From: Petrosia ficiformis
Lineage: Eukaryota > Porifera > Demospongiae > Haplosclerida > Petrosiidae
Length of the DNA: 64,000 nucleotides
Reading direction: 5' to 3'
Assembly (NCBI GenBank): GCA_947044365.1
Contig: OX345636.1
Coordinates: 58,593,537-58,657,536 of the forward strand
Numbering within the stretch: the stretch's first letter is position 1; each line of letters begins with the position of its first letter. The notes below the pieces were generated by a model, which had not been told where the DNA came from, searched no databases, and saw only the letters and a program-made list of their open reading frames with translations. Position numbers and translations under genes: made by a program. Shown here one piece after another: positions 44,988 through 59,900 of this stretch.

Positions 44988-46832
44988 GTGAGTATATTAT
45001 TATAGATGTTAAATGTGGTTCAGTATGATATGATGATAGAACATATAAATTATGTGAGTGTATAATTATACATGTAGATGTTAAATTTAATATTATTACA
45101 ATGATTTCATAGAAAGGTTTTGATTAAGCAATTCCTAAACACACATACCATATACTGTATAGCAGGAATTATTGTGATTGAAATAGGAAATATTGGACAA
45201 TTGCTAAATGCAAAGTTTGAATCCACACATAGAACCTTTGTGAATGTGATTTAGTATCTACATTTCTACAGTACCTCCAGCTACTGTGTTAGTGAAAGCT
45301 AGCTAGTTATTTTAAGCAGGTAAGTCTAGAGAAAAAGTTACTTTTAAAAGTTGTGTGATAGCCAGATTGAAGTGGTCTGTTGTCACACATTAATTAGTAA
45401 AGCTATGTAAGTCAATTATATTTAATGTACTCTATAGCTATTAACAAGGTGTTGGAATATCTTTGAGAGTTTTCCAGTTACGCAGGTTTCTCTGAATCTG
45501 TAGAATATTAAATTTGCTGCATTTAACATTTTCAATATGCATATTTTAGCAGACTTGCCTTTATGTATGTAATTTCCTCACTAGTTGCCAATAATTTCCT
45601 CTATACAGTATCCAGATGGTTGAACAGGTATTCATTTTGGTGGATCATGCATTACTCAGAATTAGTTTAGTCTATTTCCACTATTATATTATCATCATAT
45701 TAAAAAAGGAAAAGGATCAATGTTTGTATAATAACTGTCTTAAAACAAGAATGAGACTTTGTTTATAGTATATAATATATAGCCCCTCTGCCCCCCCCTG
45801 TTTTCCCCCCTATTCATACATGTACTTTTTACTTGTATATGATTATCTTATCACTTTAAAAGCAAAGCAGTTTATTATATTAAAAATATCAAACATCACA
45901 CCAATTGAAATATACAAATATTATGGCCTGTAGGGCAATCCCTATGATTTCTTTCCGCGAGGTTTAATGCATATAAATTATTTTATAATTATGTTTGTGT
46001 AACATATATAACTATGTGTTGTATACATAGTTGTGTCATTCTGGGTGTCTCGGTCAATTAAGAAAGACTAGCAGAAAGAAAGCAGCTTGTAGCTTACATA
46101 GAAACTGGTACTAATAGCTATTCTACCTGAAATATATTCATAAAGTTCTATAAGATCTTTTAAAAAGTAAGAAGAGTAGATAATGAAGATAATAACTATA
46201 ATAGGCTGTTGTGTTTCAAACATGAGAAAGTCAGCCATGATTACTGAATGCTGGATACCACAAAGCAATAATAATTGTAAGGATACTTTTATTTCCATAA
46301 TTATACATGTATCTTGTTTCCCAGTCCATCTTACAGATAGGGTACTACATAATTATCTAAACAATTGACTATAAATGAATAATATTGCCTGGGCCATGAC
46401 CCAGGCTAGCCCTGTGCTTGCTACACCTATGATAGATTTCTCATCAATCCTTGTAGTGACTAACTTTCTAAAATAAGGACACCTTGCTGTTATGTAAAGC
46501 AGTCACGAATATACATGCCCCAAATAATTTTTATTAATATAAAATTATATGATATCATGGACAATTGATTAATAATAACTTACTACTTGACAATTATCTA
46601 CTTTAATAGTATCTGTCCGCCATCTTGAAGATCGTATAGACACTTGATAATAATAAATACATGTATGTGCTTATGAAGGCATCTTCATCTACGTATATAT
46701 TGGCAGTTATCATTGTAATAGAATATTATAGCTATGTACATGTACATGTATATATGAATAATGTAATATTGTAATTCTTGTAGACTTATTGTGTCTGTTA
46801 GTCCTGATGCATTCTGTTACTATTCTTAAAAG

Positions 46833-47111
46833 TAGGGCTGGAAATCAGTTGAGATTCTGAAATGGATTATCAAATTGATTGATAATCAATGGAAGTAATT
46901 AAGCCAATTAAGTAAATTAATACAGGAATCTCCTCCCATTTGATGATTAAAAAGGTTTCCCGTAACTTACATATTGTACATTACTTGATATCACATGCTT
47001 GAAAAGTATATCTTCTGGAATAATTAGCATAATTGATATCACAGACTTATAATTGATAATCAGAAGAATTTTCAATATCGATTGATTAATAGATTAATCA
47101 TCCCAGTCCTA
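46833..47111. mobile_element. TAGGGCTGGG MITE, duplicated copy
   Basis: Unit 2 counterpart of 38132-38410, with the same CTTAAAAG flank and the same CATGTA insertion before the right flank. Confidence 0.9.
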
Positions 47112-50100
47112 CATGTACTTAAAAGTCTATTTATAGTAACATCATCCTGATAAGCACATTGATTTAAAAGATTGCACTCTGGCTCTGTAATGATATTCAT
47201 AACTCTTATTAATTTTAAAAACATATTTCAGCTACATGTACATAAACAGCAGTGTTTCTCCCAGGATAAATATTAAGTGTGAGGGAGTGCATCAGTGGTA
47301 CATGACATTTGGGCAACAATGTTCAATCAGTGTTGTAAAACAGTGTTTTTAAAATTCAAAACTAAATGGTAGGGGAGCAAGACTGATATAGCGCCATGGT
47401 ACCACCCTTTATGGGGGAAACACTGAAAACAGGTCTTCAGAGAAATGCTTGTTTCAGTTAAAGTTTTGGTTTTATCCAATTCTTATATGCCTAATCACAA
47501 AGAGCTGGATAATCAAACTCTTAGGTACACTGTACATTTCTCTGGAGTGTAATGGATCACATACAATTGAAACTACACATGCATGTACTTGTACATGTAA
47601 TGGTTAACTACAAACTGTTCAGTCCACTTTCCTACTTACATGTAGTTTTGTATTGTCACTATAGTGACAATTGTCACTACAAACAGTGGAATTCTCACTC
47701 TCTGTAGCAACATCTCGTATATGTATTGATGTTCATGTTTTGCAGGTCATCCTACATAGAGGGTGTATGCAACCATATCTAAACATTTGCTTAACCCTTA
47801 GAGGACTGATGTCACATATATGTGACATTTCATCCCTATGTGGTTCGCCGTCTGTTCCTAGCTACACGAAGCTCTCCAAATGGTTGTAATAGGCGTCAGG
47901 CACAAGTTGATGAACCTGGCTAAAAAATTTGATTGTTTTCTGGCCGCCCTTTGGCCTAAATAACAATCATGGGTGAAATTTTAAAGGGGGGTGTCCCCCT
48001 GTTAATGCGGGGGTTTGAAGTGGGTGCAGCCCTCTCGCTGTCGATGAATTTTGCATTTTTTGATCACGCCCACGTTGTCTGGTGGGTACCTGAGGCATTT
48101 TCCTTGCTGTGAAACCTGAAATCGTGGGTGTAGCTGGTGCCAACATGCAGTGGGGTCATTTTGTTAGCCCCAGTTCCAGTCAAAAGAAGGAGAGCACTGC
48201 ATTTGATTTGATCCTACGAAGTGCTTGGGGACTTTCGAGTCCCGGTAAGCAAGTTGGTGGAAGTAGTACTCCACGTCGGAAAAGGAGCCAAGTTTGGGGT
48301 AGAGAAAGTGAACGGTGCCCACATTATATGCAATAGAGTCACCAGTGTTGGAAATGGGAAGAATTTTGAATACATTAATACATGTACATGTACTTGTGCT
48401 ATACATACTATATAAGTTACATGTACATGTTCATACTGTATTTACATGTATATTAGTACTTATACTTGTTATTATAATGCCTGTTGATATTATAATATGT
48501 ACATGTAGTACATGTATACCATGTATATTACATGTACATGTACATACATGTGGTACATTTACATACATACAGTGTGTACTGCAATACAGTATACATGCTA
48601 TTGTACATTTTGTAGCTAGCACACATGTACATACAGGTGTACATGTACAATTATTCATGTTAATACTATAGATCATTTTCTTACTATACTACATATTACA
48701 TGTACATAGGATAGTACATGTACACGCATATACATGTACACAATATAGTTATGAGATATTATGTGAGCATAAACAATACTATAGCCACCAAACTACATGT
48801 ACATGTTATTTTAGGTATCAGCTGTGTTTGTATGTACATGTACTACATGTATTAATTCAGCTATGATAATTTATGATTATAATAAATTATCATTCAAGCC
48901 TTTCAAATGTTGATTACTAACACCTCGAGGAATCTGTGATATCATGATTGTTTTATAGTGACAATATTATATACTCACCTATACAGATTCATTATTGGTT
49001 TCATTTGATAGTATAGGTCACATGTGAAAGTATAATTTCACTCCATTATTTTATTCATATACATATTCATATGCATGTACGTGTACATAGTGGAATAAAA
49101 ACAAGAAAATGAATTTTTAGTAATAGTTGGAACTATGCAATATTCAAAATTAAATGAATCTGTATAAATACTAATACATGTAATTCTCCCCCTTTTATAC
49201 AAGTCATATTCCCACCTGATTATCTAATGATCCAGGTAACATGTTCACTTTAAGTTGGTACATAGTCTGGTAATTATAGTGTATTTATTAACTGACATAC
49301 AGTATAATTATATCAATAAAAAGTCACCATACAGTGCAGTAATTACTCAGTTTCTACAGTACATTAAAAGTGGTTTGACAGTAATTGGTGTACTTATGAA
49401 TTACTGTAATTACTGTACTATACTGACAGTAGAAATAAGGTACGTAATTATTGTTACTGTATGATGACTTTTTATTGACATGTATGGTACGTTTATCATT
49501 ACTGTAAAAGTCATTTTTAAAACTAATTTTTAAATAAAACCTGTTCTTGTTATGCAAGCTATGAAAATACATGAAGTTTGATTAGTGTAGTTGTGAGAGA
49601 CATCAAGCTGATAATTATATACCAATGCTAATTAATTAATTAATTAACCATTATATAGATGACATCAAATACACGTATATGTATGTAATTATTACACTTA
49701 CAGTCACTATCCTAGCATAATGTTTGTGTTCAGTTGCAAGCTCTTAAAAGTCAAATACATGTGAATAATTTTGCCCCATTTTTGGCTAAATGTTATAGAC
49801 ATGTACATTCTGTATTTATTATAATTATGGATAGTGACATTACCCTCATGATAAGACACAAACTGACTGAATGTTATACATACATTAAACATCTCTCCTG
49901 ATACAATACATTGGCTATTCATAAATAAATCAAGTCTATCATTCTATTGTAAGCATTACTAGTATACAGTGTTCTCAACAGGATTTTAGCACTTGGTAGT
50001 GCCTGTAAAACTAAGATTTATTAGGTGTGACTAAGTTTCTTGAATCAGGCCACAAGTTAGTAGGAAAATAATGAGTGATAGTAGTGTAGGCTTAATCCCA

Positions 50101-51789
50101 GAGCTGAAATGATGGACCAGCACCACCACTAAAAAGCCTAGTGAGAACATACCCTGCTAGTATATTGTCTAATATATCCATAAATTAGACATGCTATGAG
50201 ACCTTTTAAAGTGGACAATTTTCAGTCTCAATTGACCTCTTGCTAATCGTTTTAGTTAAACACCCTTTATAATATAAGAACAGCTTGCTATTCTGTAAAG
50301 TAGCCACTAAATGTCCCAAATAATATCTTTACTAGAGAATGCTTGCATGCATGCAGTCATTGTGGGGCAAGCCTGAGAAGGAATAACCAAATGAGCAAAA
50401 GCAAGCAGAAGGGAAGAAGAGCAAAATGCAACAGTTCATGAGTTGGTTTTGATTTTAGAGCAACAGGAACTCACAAAACATGTAGACCAGATTATCAGTA
50501 CTATCAATCCAATCTCTCCTCTTTAGTCTCTGCAGTTTGTCTAGCTCTGTCCCTCTCTCTTCTTTTCATCGATCTCTTTTCATCCATAGCTATCACACAA
50601 TGACACACATGTAGCTTTGTTAATTAATTAATAAAACGTTTTAGTATTTCAACAATAAGATATTTGCGAAATACACACGTACATGTACCAAAAATTTATT
50701 GAAAAGTCAACACGGTTTAATAGAATATACGGAATCATGTATAATACATACACTTGTACATACATGTACATACATATATACGTAAAGAAAATTCTCAACC
50801 AACTCCCTAGTGTAGGGCTCTCTCAGGCTCGTCTCAATTCAAACAACAATACATAAATAATATTACATGTATATATTATGGGCAATAGATTGATACTAAT
50901 ATAATATAATTGATATAATACTTGAACATTCTCTACATTAATGATGTCTGTTAGCCATCTTGAAGATCTTGTTAATTGTATAGACACTTGATAACAAATG
51001 ATATGTGGTTATGAAGACATGTATGTCTATTAGCAGTAGTGTTGTATTATTATGACAATGATGAGCACTATTAGTTATAGTATGACTAGTTTATCACTAG
51101 TTATGATTTAATTATCTATAATAATATAGGCTTACTAAAAGGGTTTTAATTTTAGATAACTAACTAAAATTCCCAATTATTGGTGAATTTTGATTTTAGT
51201 TAATTATAGTTATTTCATCAGACCTGTAATTTACGTAGTTATAGTTTAGCTAAAAGTCATAATGTCTTTAATGGAAGGGGTTTTAGTTATAATTATGTTT
51301 AATTAAAACAACACTAATTGGTAGTTGTCATTTTGTAGCATAATATAGTATTATAGCTATATACATGCATGTATGAATAATGTAATATTAATTTTAAAAG
51401 TTAACACAATGGTATTATAGTACAATATACAAGAAAGAAGTGTGACTTACATCATAATATATGTGATGTAATTTTCAAAAACGGACACTTCCCAAAAATG
51501 TGGTATCAGGAAGAGCTACAATATTAATCTTCATATTAATTTTCAGTACAAAATGGTAGACTTATGAGCTATTAACCTTAATTTGATCGAAATTGTTTTA
51601 CAGGAAAGTGTCCCTTTCCAAACATTAGATCACATGTTGATGTTAGTTATATTTCATGTACATATATATACATGCTTTTTCTACATAAGCTATAACTATT
51701 CCTCTACATGTAATCACATTTACACATAGTCACACACATGCTTTTATTGCTTTAACAATTCCTAAGAAATTTTGTGATAATATTTAGAT

Positions 51790-52151
51790 ATGGGTTCACT
51801 TACAATTACAATTGTAATTGAGGTCAATTACAATTACAATTATGTAGTTGTAATTGTACTGTAATTGAAACATTTGTATTGATGCAATTGTTAATCATAA
51901 GGATTTTACTTTCATTCATTCATTCTATACCAAATTAGTAAAATGTAATGGTTATTATACATGTAGACACTTTCATTTTAGAGTTTATGCTACCGGCTTA
52001 GAGGTATTGCTGTAATTATATTGTAATTGCATGCGACTGTACATGTAATTGTAGTTGAATGTCACATAATTGTAATTGTAATTAACCAGTGGTAGCTACA
52101 CTGACAATAATTGAAGCTGTAATTGTAATTGACCTTTTGTAATTGAACCCA
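51790..52151. mobile_element. AATTACAATTAC-rich MITE (unit 2)
   Basis: The ends TGGGTTCACTTACAATTAC and GTAATTGAACCCAG form an imperfect inverted repeat; the body is full of AATTACAATTG repeats in both orientations. It is shared with unit 3 (about 61626-61985) but absent from unit 1. No coding sequence. Boundaries are approximate and no clear TSD was found. Confidence 0.65.
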
Positions 52152-52735
52152 GACCTGGTACACATACATGTAGATGTACATGTACATAACCCCACTATTA
52201 ATTAATTTATATTCACATGTCACCTGAAATAATTGGAACAGAGTGTTTGTATAAATGTAGCATTGTTAAGTATATTCTTAGCTTGATACACCTACTATTA
52301 TTACACTATATATAAGAGAACAACTACATTTTGTATTTAGTAATAGATCTTCCAGATAATAAATTCTATCATCTTTTATAATTAATAATGAACATTTTAA
52401 TAATAATCATTTGTTTTATGTAGATATTCTCTTTTGTATACATTATACACATGTATCATGTACTTTTATATCTTCATTGTATCTAATTCAGATTATAAAG
52501 AGTATCACCATACCATTGTGTATACTTACATAATCTTGTTTGAATTCTCATTAGTTTATATCTTATAATTCAGTTACATTCCTCCCTACTTAATCAACAT
52601 GATGTTAAATGTATTATCCTATCAAGACACTAAATTGTTTAATATAATTATGATTAGTAATTGAGTCATGCATTTCTAATATGAATTGATTATACAAAAT
52701 CTAAAGAATTACTTTTTTATTTCTTTTACATATAG

Positions 52736-52834
52736 GTTGGTAATACACCCCTTCATGAGGCTGCTATAAGGAATTATAAAGATGTGGCAGATATACTATT
52801 GCGTCATGGAGCAAATGTGGATACGCGGAATAAA
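52736..52834 (+). CDS. Ankyrin gene exon B2
   Basis: 99 bases between TTTACATATAG and GTTAGT, phase 0. It encodes VGNTPLHEAAIRNYKDVADI followed by LLRHGANVDTRNK, an almost consensus ankyrin repeat. It differs from B3 at 19 bases, about 16 of them amino-acid changing, while the next 225 bp of intron differ at about 6. Confidence 0.95.
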
Positions 52835-53949
52835 GTTAGTTCTAATAACACACTATACTATAGTATTCATTATGTTATTGTACTAATTCCGGTGGTAATA
52901 CATATTTTCATTAGTAATTGAATTTTGTGATTATAAAGAAGGGCTAATCTACTATACAGATCTGTGTTATAATATATAACTACCTTGTATGATATAACAG
53001 TGTCACAAGTATGATATTTACATGGAATATTATTTACATTAGTCTCCAGTAATGTAATGTAAATGAATTAATTGTAAGTACTCTCTGTCTTTTACCATTT
53101 TGATGACATAATGATTATAATTATTATCCTTTCCAAATACAAAATGACTTTCTTCCTATAAACAGTTTCCATGCGTGACTGAAAACTTTTTACCACAATG
53201 TACATGTGTGTACATGTAGTATTACAATAATATTGTTTAATGTGGACATTTTTATATACTCAGAAAAACATGTTATAAATGTCTTGTTTTAGTATACATG
53301 TGGTTAACATGTATACAAGAATGTGTACACATGTGTCTAAGTAATTAGTCTGGTGGCACTGCCCCTTCACTGGTAGGATGAAGGGTCTGGTACATATTTT
53401 ACCAGATTTCTCTTATGAGCACCACCTCAAAAGTAACAAATACAATGGTCAATGTATATTATGAATGTTATTTATTGTATTATACATGTACATTATAACT
53501 GGTATAACAATTATATTATACATGTAATTTATAAAAAGGGACCTTGTTCAGCAATTAAACACTTACCTTTAATGAGCGCCATCGGGATGCAACCCTTGCC
53601 TATGTGGCAAAGTAATACAAAGCACTACAATTTTTTTGAAAACATAATAAAGTTTGTTTATGAAACAAACAATACTTTTGTTACATGGAATACACATATA
53701 TATATAAATTTGAAAAACATTTATGGGCATTAATTAAAACTGTTATAACTTTATATCCTAAAAGACAAAATAAGAATATCAATGAAAGAAATGTATAATT
53801 TGTTTATGTATCTTACATCTTATTCTCTGTTTTCCTTTGAAAAACAATGAAGAAGTTCTCAAGTCTACCTCTAAAATCTCCAACGTGAGAAAACGTATTG
53901 AATCACCTGTTTAGTACATGATGCTTTGCAAGCATGCACGTGCACATAC

Positions 53950-54089
53950 CTGTAGGTGGAGCTAGGTAGCTCTCTATCTTGCATCAATGGCGGTATAGTA
54001 GCAACCATTACCTCAATTGTTTTTGGTTTGAAGTGTTTCTTGGCTAGCGACAGCCATGAAACAGGATCACTTGTGTTTTGTGTGTCCAT
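53950..54089 (-). CDS. Exon-like frame, unrecognised protein
   Basis: A minus-strand ATG at 54089 opens 46 codons plus two bases and stops at a donor-like GTATGTG. It encodes MDTQNTSDPVSWLSLAKKHF, then KPKTIEVMVATIPPLM and ELPSSTY. A decayed relative is at 366-430 and a compatible second exon may exist at 687-834. I do not recognise the family. It lies on the opposite strand to the ankyrin gene, inside one of its introns, next to a MITE. It may be a real first exon, a captured fragment or chance. Confidence 0.35.
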
Positions 54090-54101
54090 ATTTACTCTCG
54101 C

Positions 54102-54352
54102 TATTGCCCTCGTTTCATCTTAAAGTCGTGAAACGGTAACTGTGAGTTATAAAAATTGTCATAACTTTAGAACCAAAAGGTTTTAGAAGAATTCCTACGT
54201 TATTTTTTTCCTTGTATAATTTGAAGTCTACCAGTACCCCGTTTGAAATGTCAATGTTTATATTTTTCCAGAAAAATTGCTGACAGACACACAGACACAC
54301 AGACAAAATGATTACCGTACCCTTCTGCCTACACTACGCGGCGAGGGTAATA
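54102..54352. mobile_element. Possible 250-bp MITE
   Basis: TATTGCCCTCG at 54102-54112 and CGAGGGTAATA at 54342-54352 form an 11-bp inverted repeat with one mismatch. ACGGTAAC / TTACCGTA form a second pair further in, and a CAGACACACAGACACACAGA tract lies inside. No TSD was established. Confidence 0.45.
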
Positions 54353-56687
54353 ACTCACTATTCAGCCATTTTGTACAGGAAGCCAACAAAATTTGGAATT
54401 AATGATATCTCATTCTGGATACCAAATTTGATTGACTTTCTGTACAAAATGGTGGAGTGGTTAGCTAATCATTTGATCACAATTGTTTCGTGATAGAGTG
54501 GAACTTTTCTCTTTTTGTGAATTCTGTTGTTTCTGAATATAACCAACAGCTGTATGACATCATTATGATGTCATATAGTAATAACATTATTAATATTATC
54601 ACAGTATGTAACAGAGCTAGGTAATACTGTTGGTAATACTTGTAATACTGGTATTATACATGTAGATAATAGTGGTATTACAGGTAATATACAGCTCTTT
54701 CAGCCTCTTTGTATGTTGCTTTATAGCGGTGTAAGTACTTATATAGAAGTTGTTTGGGTCCTGTGTTAGCTTTCCAACCTTGTTTGCATGCTTTTTGGCA
54801 TGCACTTACTTCTTCAGGCCACAGTATTCAGAGTACACGGAAAGATAAATGTACATACATGCATACATTGTGTATGTTCATACTGTAGTACATGTACACA
54901 CTATGTACTATTTATATAGATTGCTGATACAAATTTGGGGTGGGACTGAAACCTCTTCTCCTGTACTTGTATATATACTATATAAGTTACATGTACATGT
55001 TCATACTGTATGTACAATGTATATTAGTACTGTTATAATAATGCTTGTTGATATTATAATGTAGTACATGTACATACCGTGTATAATACATGTACATGTA
55101 CATACATGTAGTACATGTACATGTACATACATACAGTGTATACTGTAATACATGTACATGTATATAGTACATATGCTATTGTACATTTTGCAAGCCATCC
55201 TACATGCATGTAGATGGTACTACCATCATTACTGTAGTGTGTACATGTACTACATTTACACATCAAGAAGTATTATAATAACAAGTAAAAATTTTAATAT
55301 GTATGTATATCAGAGAGTACGGTAGTACTCTCTATGTAGGGATGGCACGGAAAACATTTGCTGCATGTAACATTTTCAATATGCATATTTTAGCAGACTT
55401 GCCTTTATGCATGTAATTTCCTCACTACATGTAGTTGCCAATAATTCCCTCTATACAGTATCAAGATGGTTGAACAGGTATTCATTTTGGTGGATCATGC
55501 ATTACTCAGAATTAGTTTAGTCTTATTAACTATTTCCACTATTATATTATCATCATATTAAAAAAGGAAAAGGATCAATGTTTGTATAATAACTGTCTTA
55601 AAACAAGAATGAGACTTTGTATATAGTATATAATATATAGCCCCTCTGCCCCCCCTGTTTTCTCCCCTATTCATACATGTACTTTTTACTTGTATATGAT
55701 TATCTTATCACTTTAAAAGCAAAGCAGTTTATTATATTAAAAATATCAAACATAACACCAATTGAAATATACAAATATTATGGCCTGTAGGGCAATCCCT
55801 ATGATTTCTTTCCGCGAGGTTTAATGCATATAAATTATTTTATAATTATGTTTGTGTAACATATATAACTATGTGTTGTATACATAGTTGTGTCATTCTG
55901 GGTGTCTCGGTCAATTAAGAAAGACTAGCAGAAAGAAAGCAGCTTGTAGCTTACATAGAAACTGGTACTAATAGCTATTCTACCTGAAATATATTCATAA
56001 AGTTCTATAAGATCTTTTAAAAAGTAAGAAGAGTAGATAATGAAAATAATAACTATAATAGGCTGTTGTGTTTCAAACATGAGAAAGTCAGCCATGATTA
56101 CTGAATGCTGGATACCACAAAGCAATAATAATTGTAAGGATACTTTTATTTTCATAATTATACATGTATCTTGTTTCCCAGTCCATCTTACAGATAGGGT
56201 ACTACATAATTATCTAAACAATTGACTATAAATGAATAATATTGCCTGGGCCATGACCCAGGCTAGCCCTGTGCTTGCTACACCTATTATAGATTTCTCA
56301 TCAATCCTTGTAGTGACTAACTTTCTAAAATAAGGACACCTTGCTGTTATGTAAAGCAGTCACGAATATACATGCCCCAAATAATTTTTATTAATATAAA
56401 AATAATTATATGATATCATGGACAATTGATTAATAATAACTTACTACTTGACAATTATCTACTTTAATGATATCTGTCCGCCATCTTGAAGATCGTATAG
56501 ACACATGATAATAATAAATACATGTATGTGCTTATGAAGGCATCTTCATCTACGTATATATTGGCAGTTATCATTGTAATAGAATATTATAGCTATGTAC
56601 ATGTATATATGAATAATGTAATATTGCAATTCTTCTAGACTTATTGTGTCTGTTAGTCCTGATGCATTCTGTTACTATTCTTAAAAG

Positions 56688-56966
56688 TAGGGCTGGAAAT
56701 CAGTTGAGATTCTGAAATGGATTATCAAATTGATTGATAATCAATGGAAGTAATTAAGCCAATTAAGTAAATTAATACAGGAATCTCCTCCCATTTGATG
56801 ATTAAAAAGGTTTCCCGTAACTTACATATTGTACATTACTTGATATCACATGCTTGAAAAGTATATCTTCTGGAATAATTAGCATAATTGATATCACAGA
56901 CTTATAATTGATAATCAGAAGAATTTTCAATATCGATTGATTAATAGATTAATCATCCCAGTCCTA
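56688..56966. mobile_element. TAGGGCTGGG MITE, duplicated copy
   Basis: Unit 3 counterpart of the same insertion, with CTTAAAAG flanks and the CATGTA insertion. Confidence 0.9.
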
Positions 56967-59900
56967 CATGTACTTAAAAGTCTATTTATAGTAACATCAT
57001 CCTGATAAGCACATTGATTTAAAAGATTGCACTCTGGCTCTGTAATGATATTCATAACTCTTATTAATTTTAAAAACATATTTCAGCTACATGTACATAA
57101 ACAGCAGTGTTTCTCCCAGGATAAATATTAAGTGTGAGGGAGTGCATCAGTGGTACATGACATTTGGGCAACAATGTTCAATCAGTGTTGTAAAACAGTG
57201 TTTTTAAAATTCAAAACTAAATGGTAGGGGAGCAAGACTGATATAGCGCCATGGTACCACCCTTTATGGGGGAAACACTGAAAACAGGTCTTCAGAGAAG
57301 TGCTTGTTTCAGTTAAAGTTTTGTTTTTATCCAATTCTTATATGCCTAATCACAAAGAGCTGGATAATCAAACTCTTAGGTACACTGTACATTTCTCTGG
57401 AGTGTAATGGATCACATACAATTGAAACTACACATGCATGTACTTGTACATGTAAATGTTAACTAGAAACTGTTCAGTCCACTTTCCTACTTACATGTAG
57501 TTTTGTATTGTCACTATAGTGACAATTGTCACTACAAACAGTGGAATTCTCACTCTCTGTAGCAACATCTCGTATATGTATTGATGTTCATGTTTTGCAG
57601 GTCATCCTACATAAAGGGTGTATGCAACCATATCTAAACATTTGCTTAACCCTTAGAGGACTGATGTCACATATATGTGACATTTCATCCCTATGTGGTT
57701 CGCCGTCTGTTCCTAGATACACGAAGCTGTCCAAATGGTTGTAATTGGCGTCAGGCACAAGTTGATGAACCTGGTTAAAAAATTTGATTGTTTTCTGGCT
57801 GCCCTTTGGCCTAAATAACAATCATGGGGAAAATTTTAAGGGGGGTGTCCCCCTGTTAATGCGGGGGTTCGAAGTAGGTGCAGCCCTCTCGCTGTCGATG
57901 AATTTTGCATTTTTTGATCACGCCCACGTTGTCTGGTGGGTACCTGAGGCATTTTCCTTGCTGTGAAACCTGAAATCGTGGGTGTAGCTGGTGCCAACAT
58001 GCAGTGGGGTCATTTTGTTAGCCCCAGTTCCAGTCAAAAGAAGGAGAGCACTGCATTTGATTTGATCCTACGAAGTGCTTGGGGACTTTCGAGTCCCGGT
58101 AAGCAAGTTGGTGGAAGTAGTACTCCACGTCGGAAAAGGAGCCAAGTTTGGGGTAGAGAAAGTGAACGGTGCCCACATTATATGCAATAGAGTCACCAGT
58201 GTTGGAAATGGGAAGAATTTTGAATACATTAATACATGTACTTGTGCTATACATACTATATAAGTTACATGTACATGTTCATACTGTATTTACATGTATA
58301 TTAGTACTTATACTTGTTATTATAATGCTTGTTGATATTATAATATGTACATGTAGTACATGTATACCATGTATATTACATGTACATGTACATACATGTG
58401 GTACATTTACATACATACAGTGTGTACTGCAATACAGTATATATGCTATTGTACATTTTGTAGCTAGCACACATCTACATACATGTACAATTATTCATGT
58501 TAATAGTATAGATCATTTTCTTACTATACTACATATTACATGTACATAGGATAGTACATGTACATGCATATACATGTACACAATATAGTTATGAGATATT
58601 ATGTGAGCATAAACAATACGTACTATAGCCACCAAACTACATGTACATGTTATTTTAGGTATCAGCTGTGTTTGTATGTACATGTACTACATGTATTAAT
58701 TCAGCTATGATAATTTATGATTATAATAAAATTAATTATCATTCAAGCCTTTCAAATGTTGATTACTAACACCTCGAGGATTCTGTGATATCATGATTGT
58801 TTTATAGTGACAATATTATATACTCACCTATACAGATTCATTATTGGTTTCATTTGATAGTATAGGTCACATGTGAAAGTATAATTTCACTCCATTATTT
58901 TATTCATATACATATTCATATGCATGTACGTGTACATAGTGGAATAAAAACAAGAAAATGAATTTTTAGTAATAGTTGGAACTATACAATATTCAAAATT
59001 AAATGAATCTGTATAAATACTAATACATGTAATTCTCCCACTTTTATACAAGTCATATTCCCACCTGATTATCTAATGATCCAGGTAACATGTTCACTTT
59101 AAGTTGGTACATAGTCTGGTAATTATAGTGTATTTATTAACTGACATACAGTATAATTATATCAATAAAAAGTCACCATACAGTGCAGTAATTACTCAGT
59201 TTCTACAGTACATTAAAAGTGGTTTGACAGTAATTGGTGTACTTATGAATTACTGTAATTACTGTACTATACTGACAGTAGAAATAAGGTAATTATTGTT
59301 ACTGTATGATGACTTTTTATTGACATGTATGGTACGTTTATCATTACTGTAAAAGTCATTTTTAAAACTAATTTTTAAATAAAACCTGTTCTTGTTATGC
59401 AAGCTATGAAAATACATGAAGTTTGATTAGTGTAGTTGTGAGAGACATCAAGCTGATAATTATATACCAATGCTAATTAATTAATTAATTAACCATTATA
59501 TAGATGACATCAAATACACGTATATGTATGTAATTATTACACTTACAGTCACTATCCTAGCATAATGTTTGTGTTCAGTTGCAAGCTCTTAAAAGTCAAA
59601 TACATGTGAATAATTTTGCCCCATTTTTGGCTAAATGTTATAGACATGTACATTCTGTATTTATTATAATTATGGATAGTGACATTACCCTCATGATAAG
59701 ACACAAACTGACTGAATGTTATACGTACATTAAACATCTCTCCTGATACAATACATTGGCTATTCATAAATAAATCAAGTCTACCATTCTATTGTAAGCA
59801 TTACTAGTATACAGTGTTCTCAACAGGATTTTAGCACTTGGTAGAGCCTGTAAAACTAAGATTTATTAGGTGTGACTAAGTTTCTTGAATCAGGCCACAA

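Larger units (their letters stand above)
43983..53452 (+). repeat. Tandem duplication unit 2
   Basis: Carries ankyrin exons A2 (44898) and B2 (52736). Offsets to unit 1 run from about 8.69 to 9.08 kb, changing at indels; the offset to unit 3 is about 9.84-9.86 kb. Intron sequence shared with unit 3 includes 50050-52190 (with a MITE), which is absent from unit 1. Confidence 0.9.
53453..54352. other. About 0.9 kb present in unit 2 but absent from unit 3
   Basis: Unit 2 (..AATGGTCAA at 53451) and unit 3 (..AATCGTCAA at 63336) agree up to here, and unit 3 then continues directly with TAACTCACTATTCAGCC, which in unit 2 is found only at 54351. The extra DNA holds an exon-like frame on the minus strand (53950-54089) and a small MITE-like element (54102-54352). 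Insertion into unit 2 or deletion from unit 3 are both possible. Confidence 0.7.
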
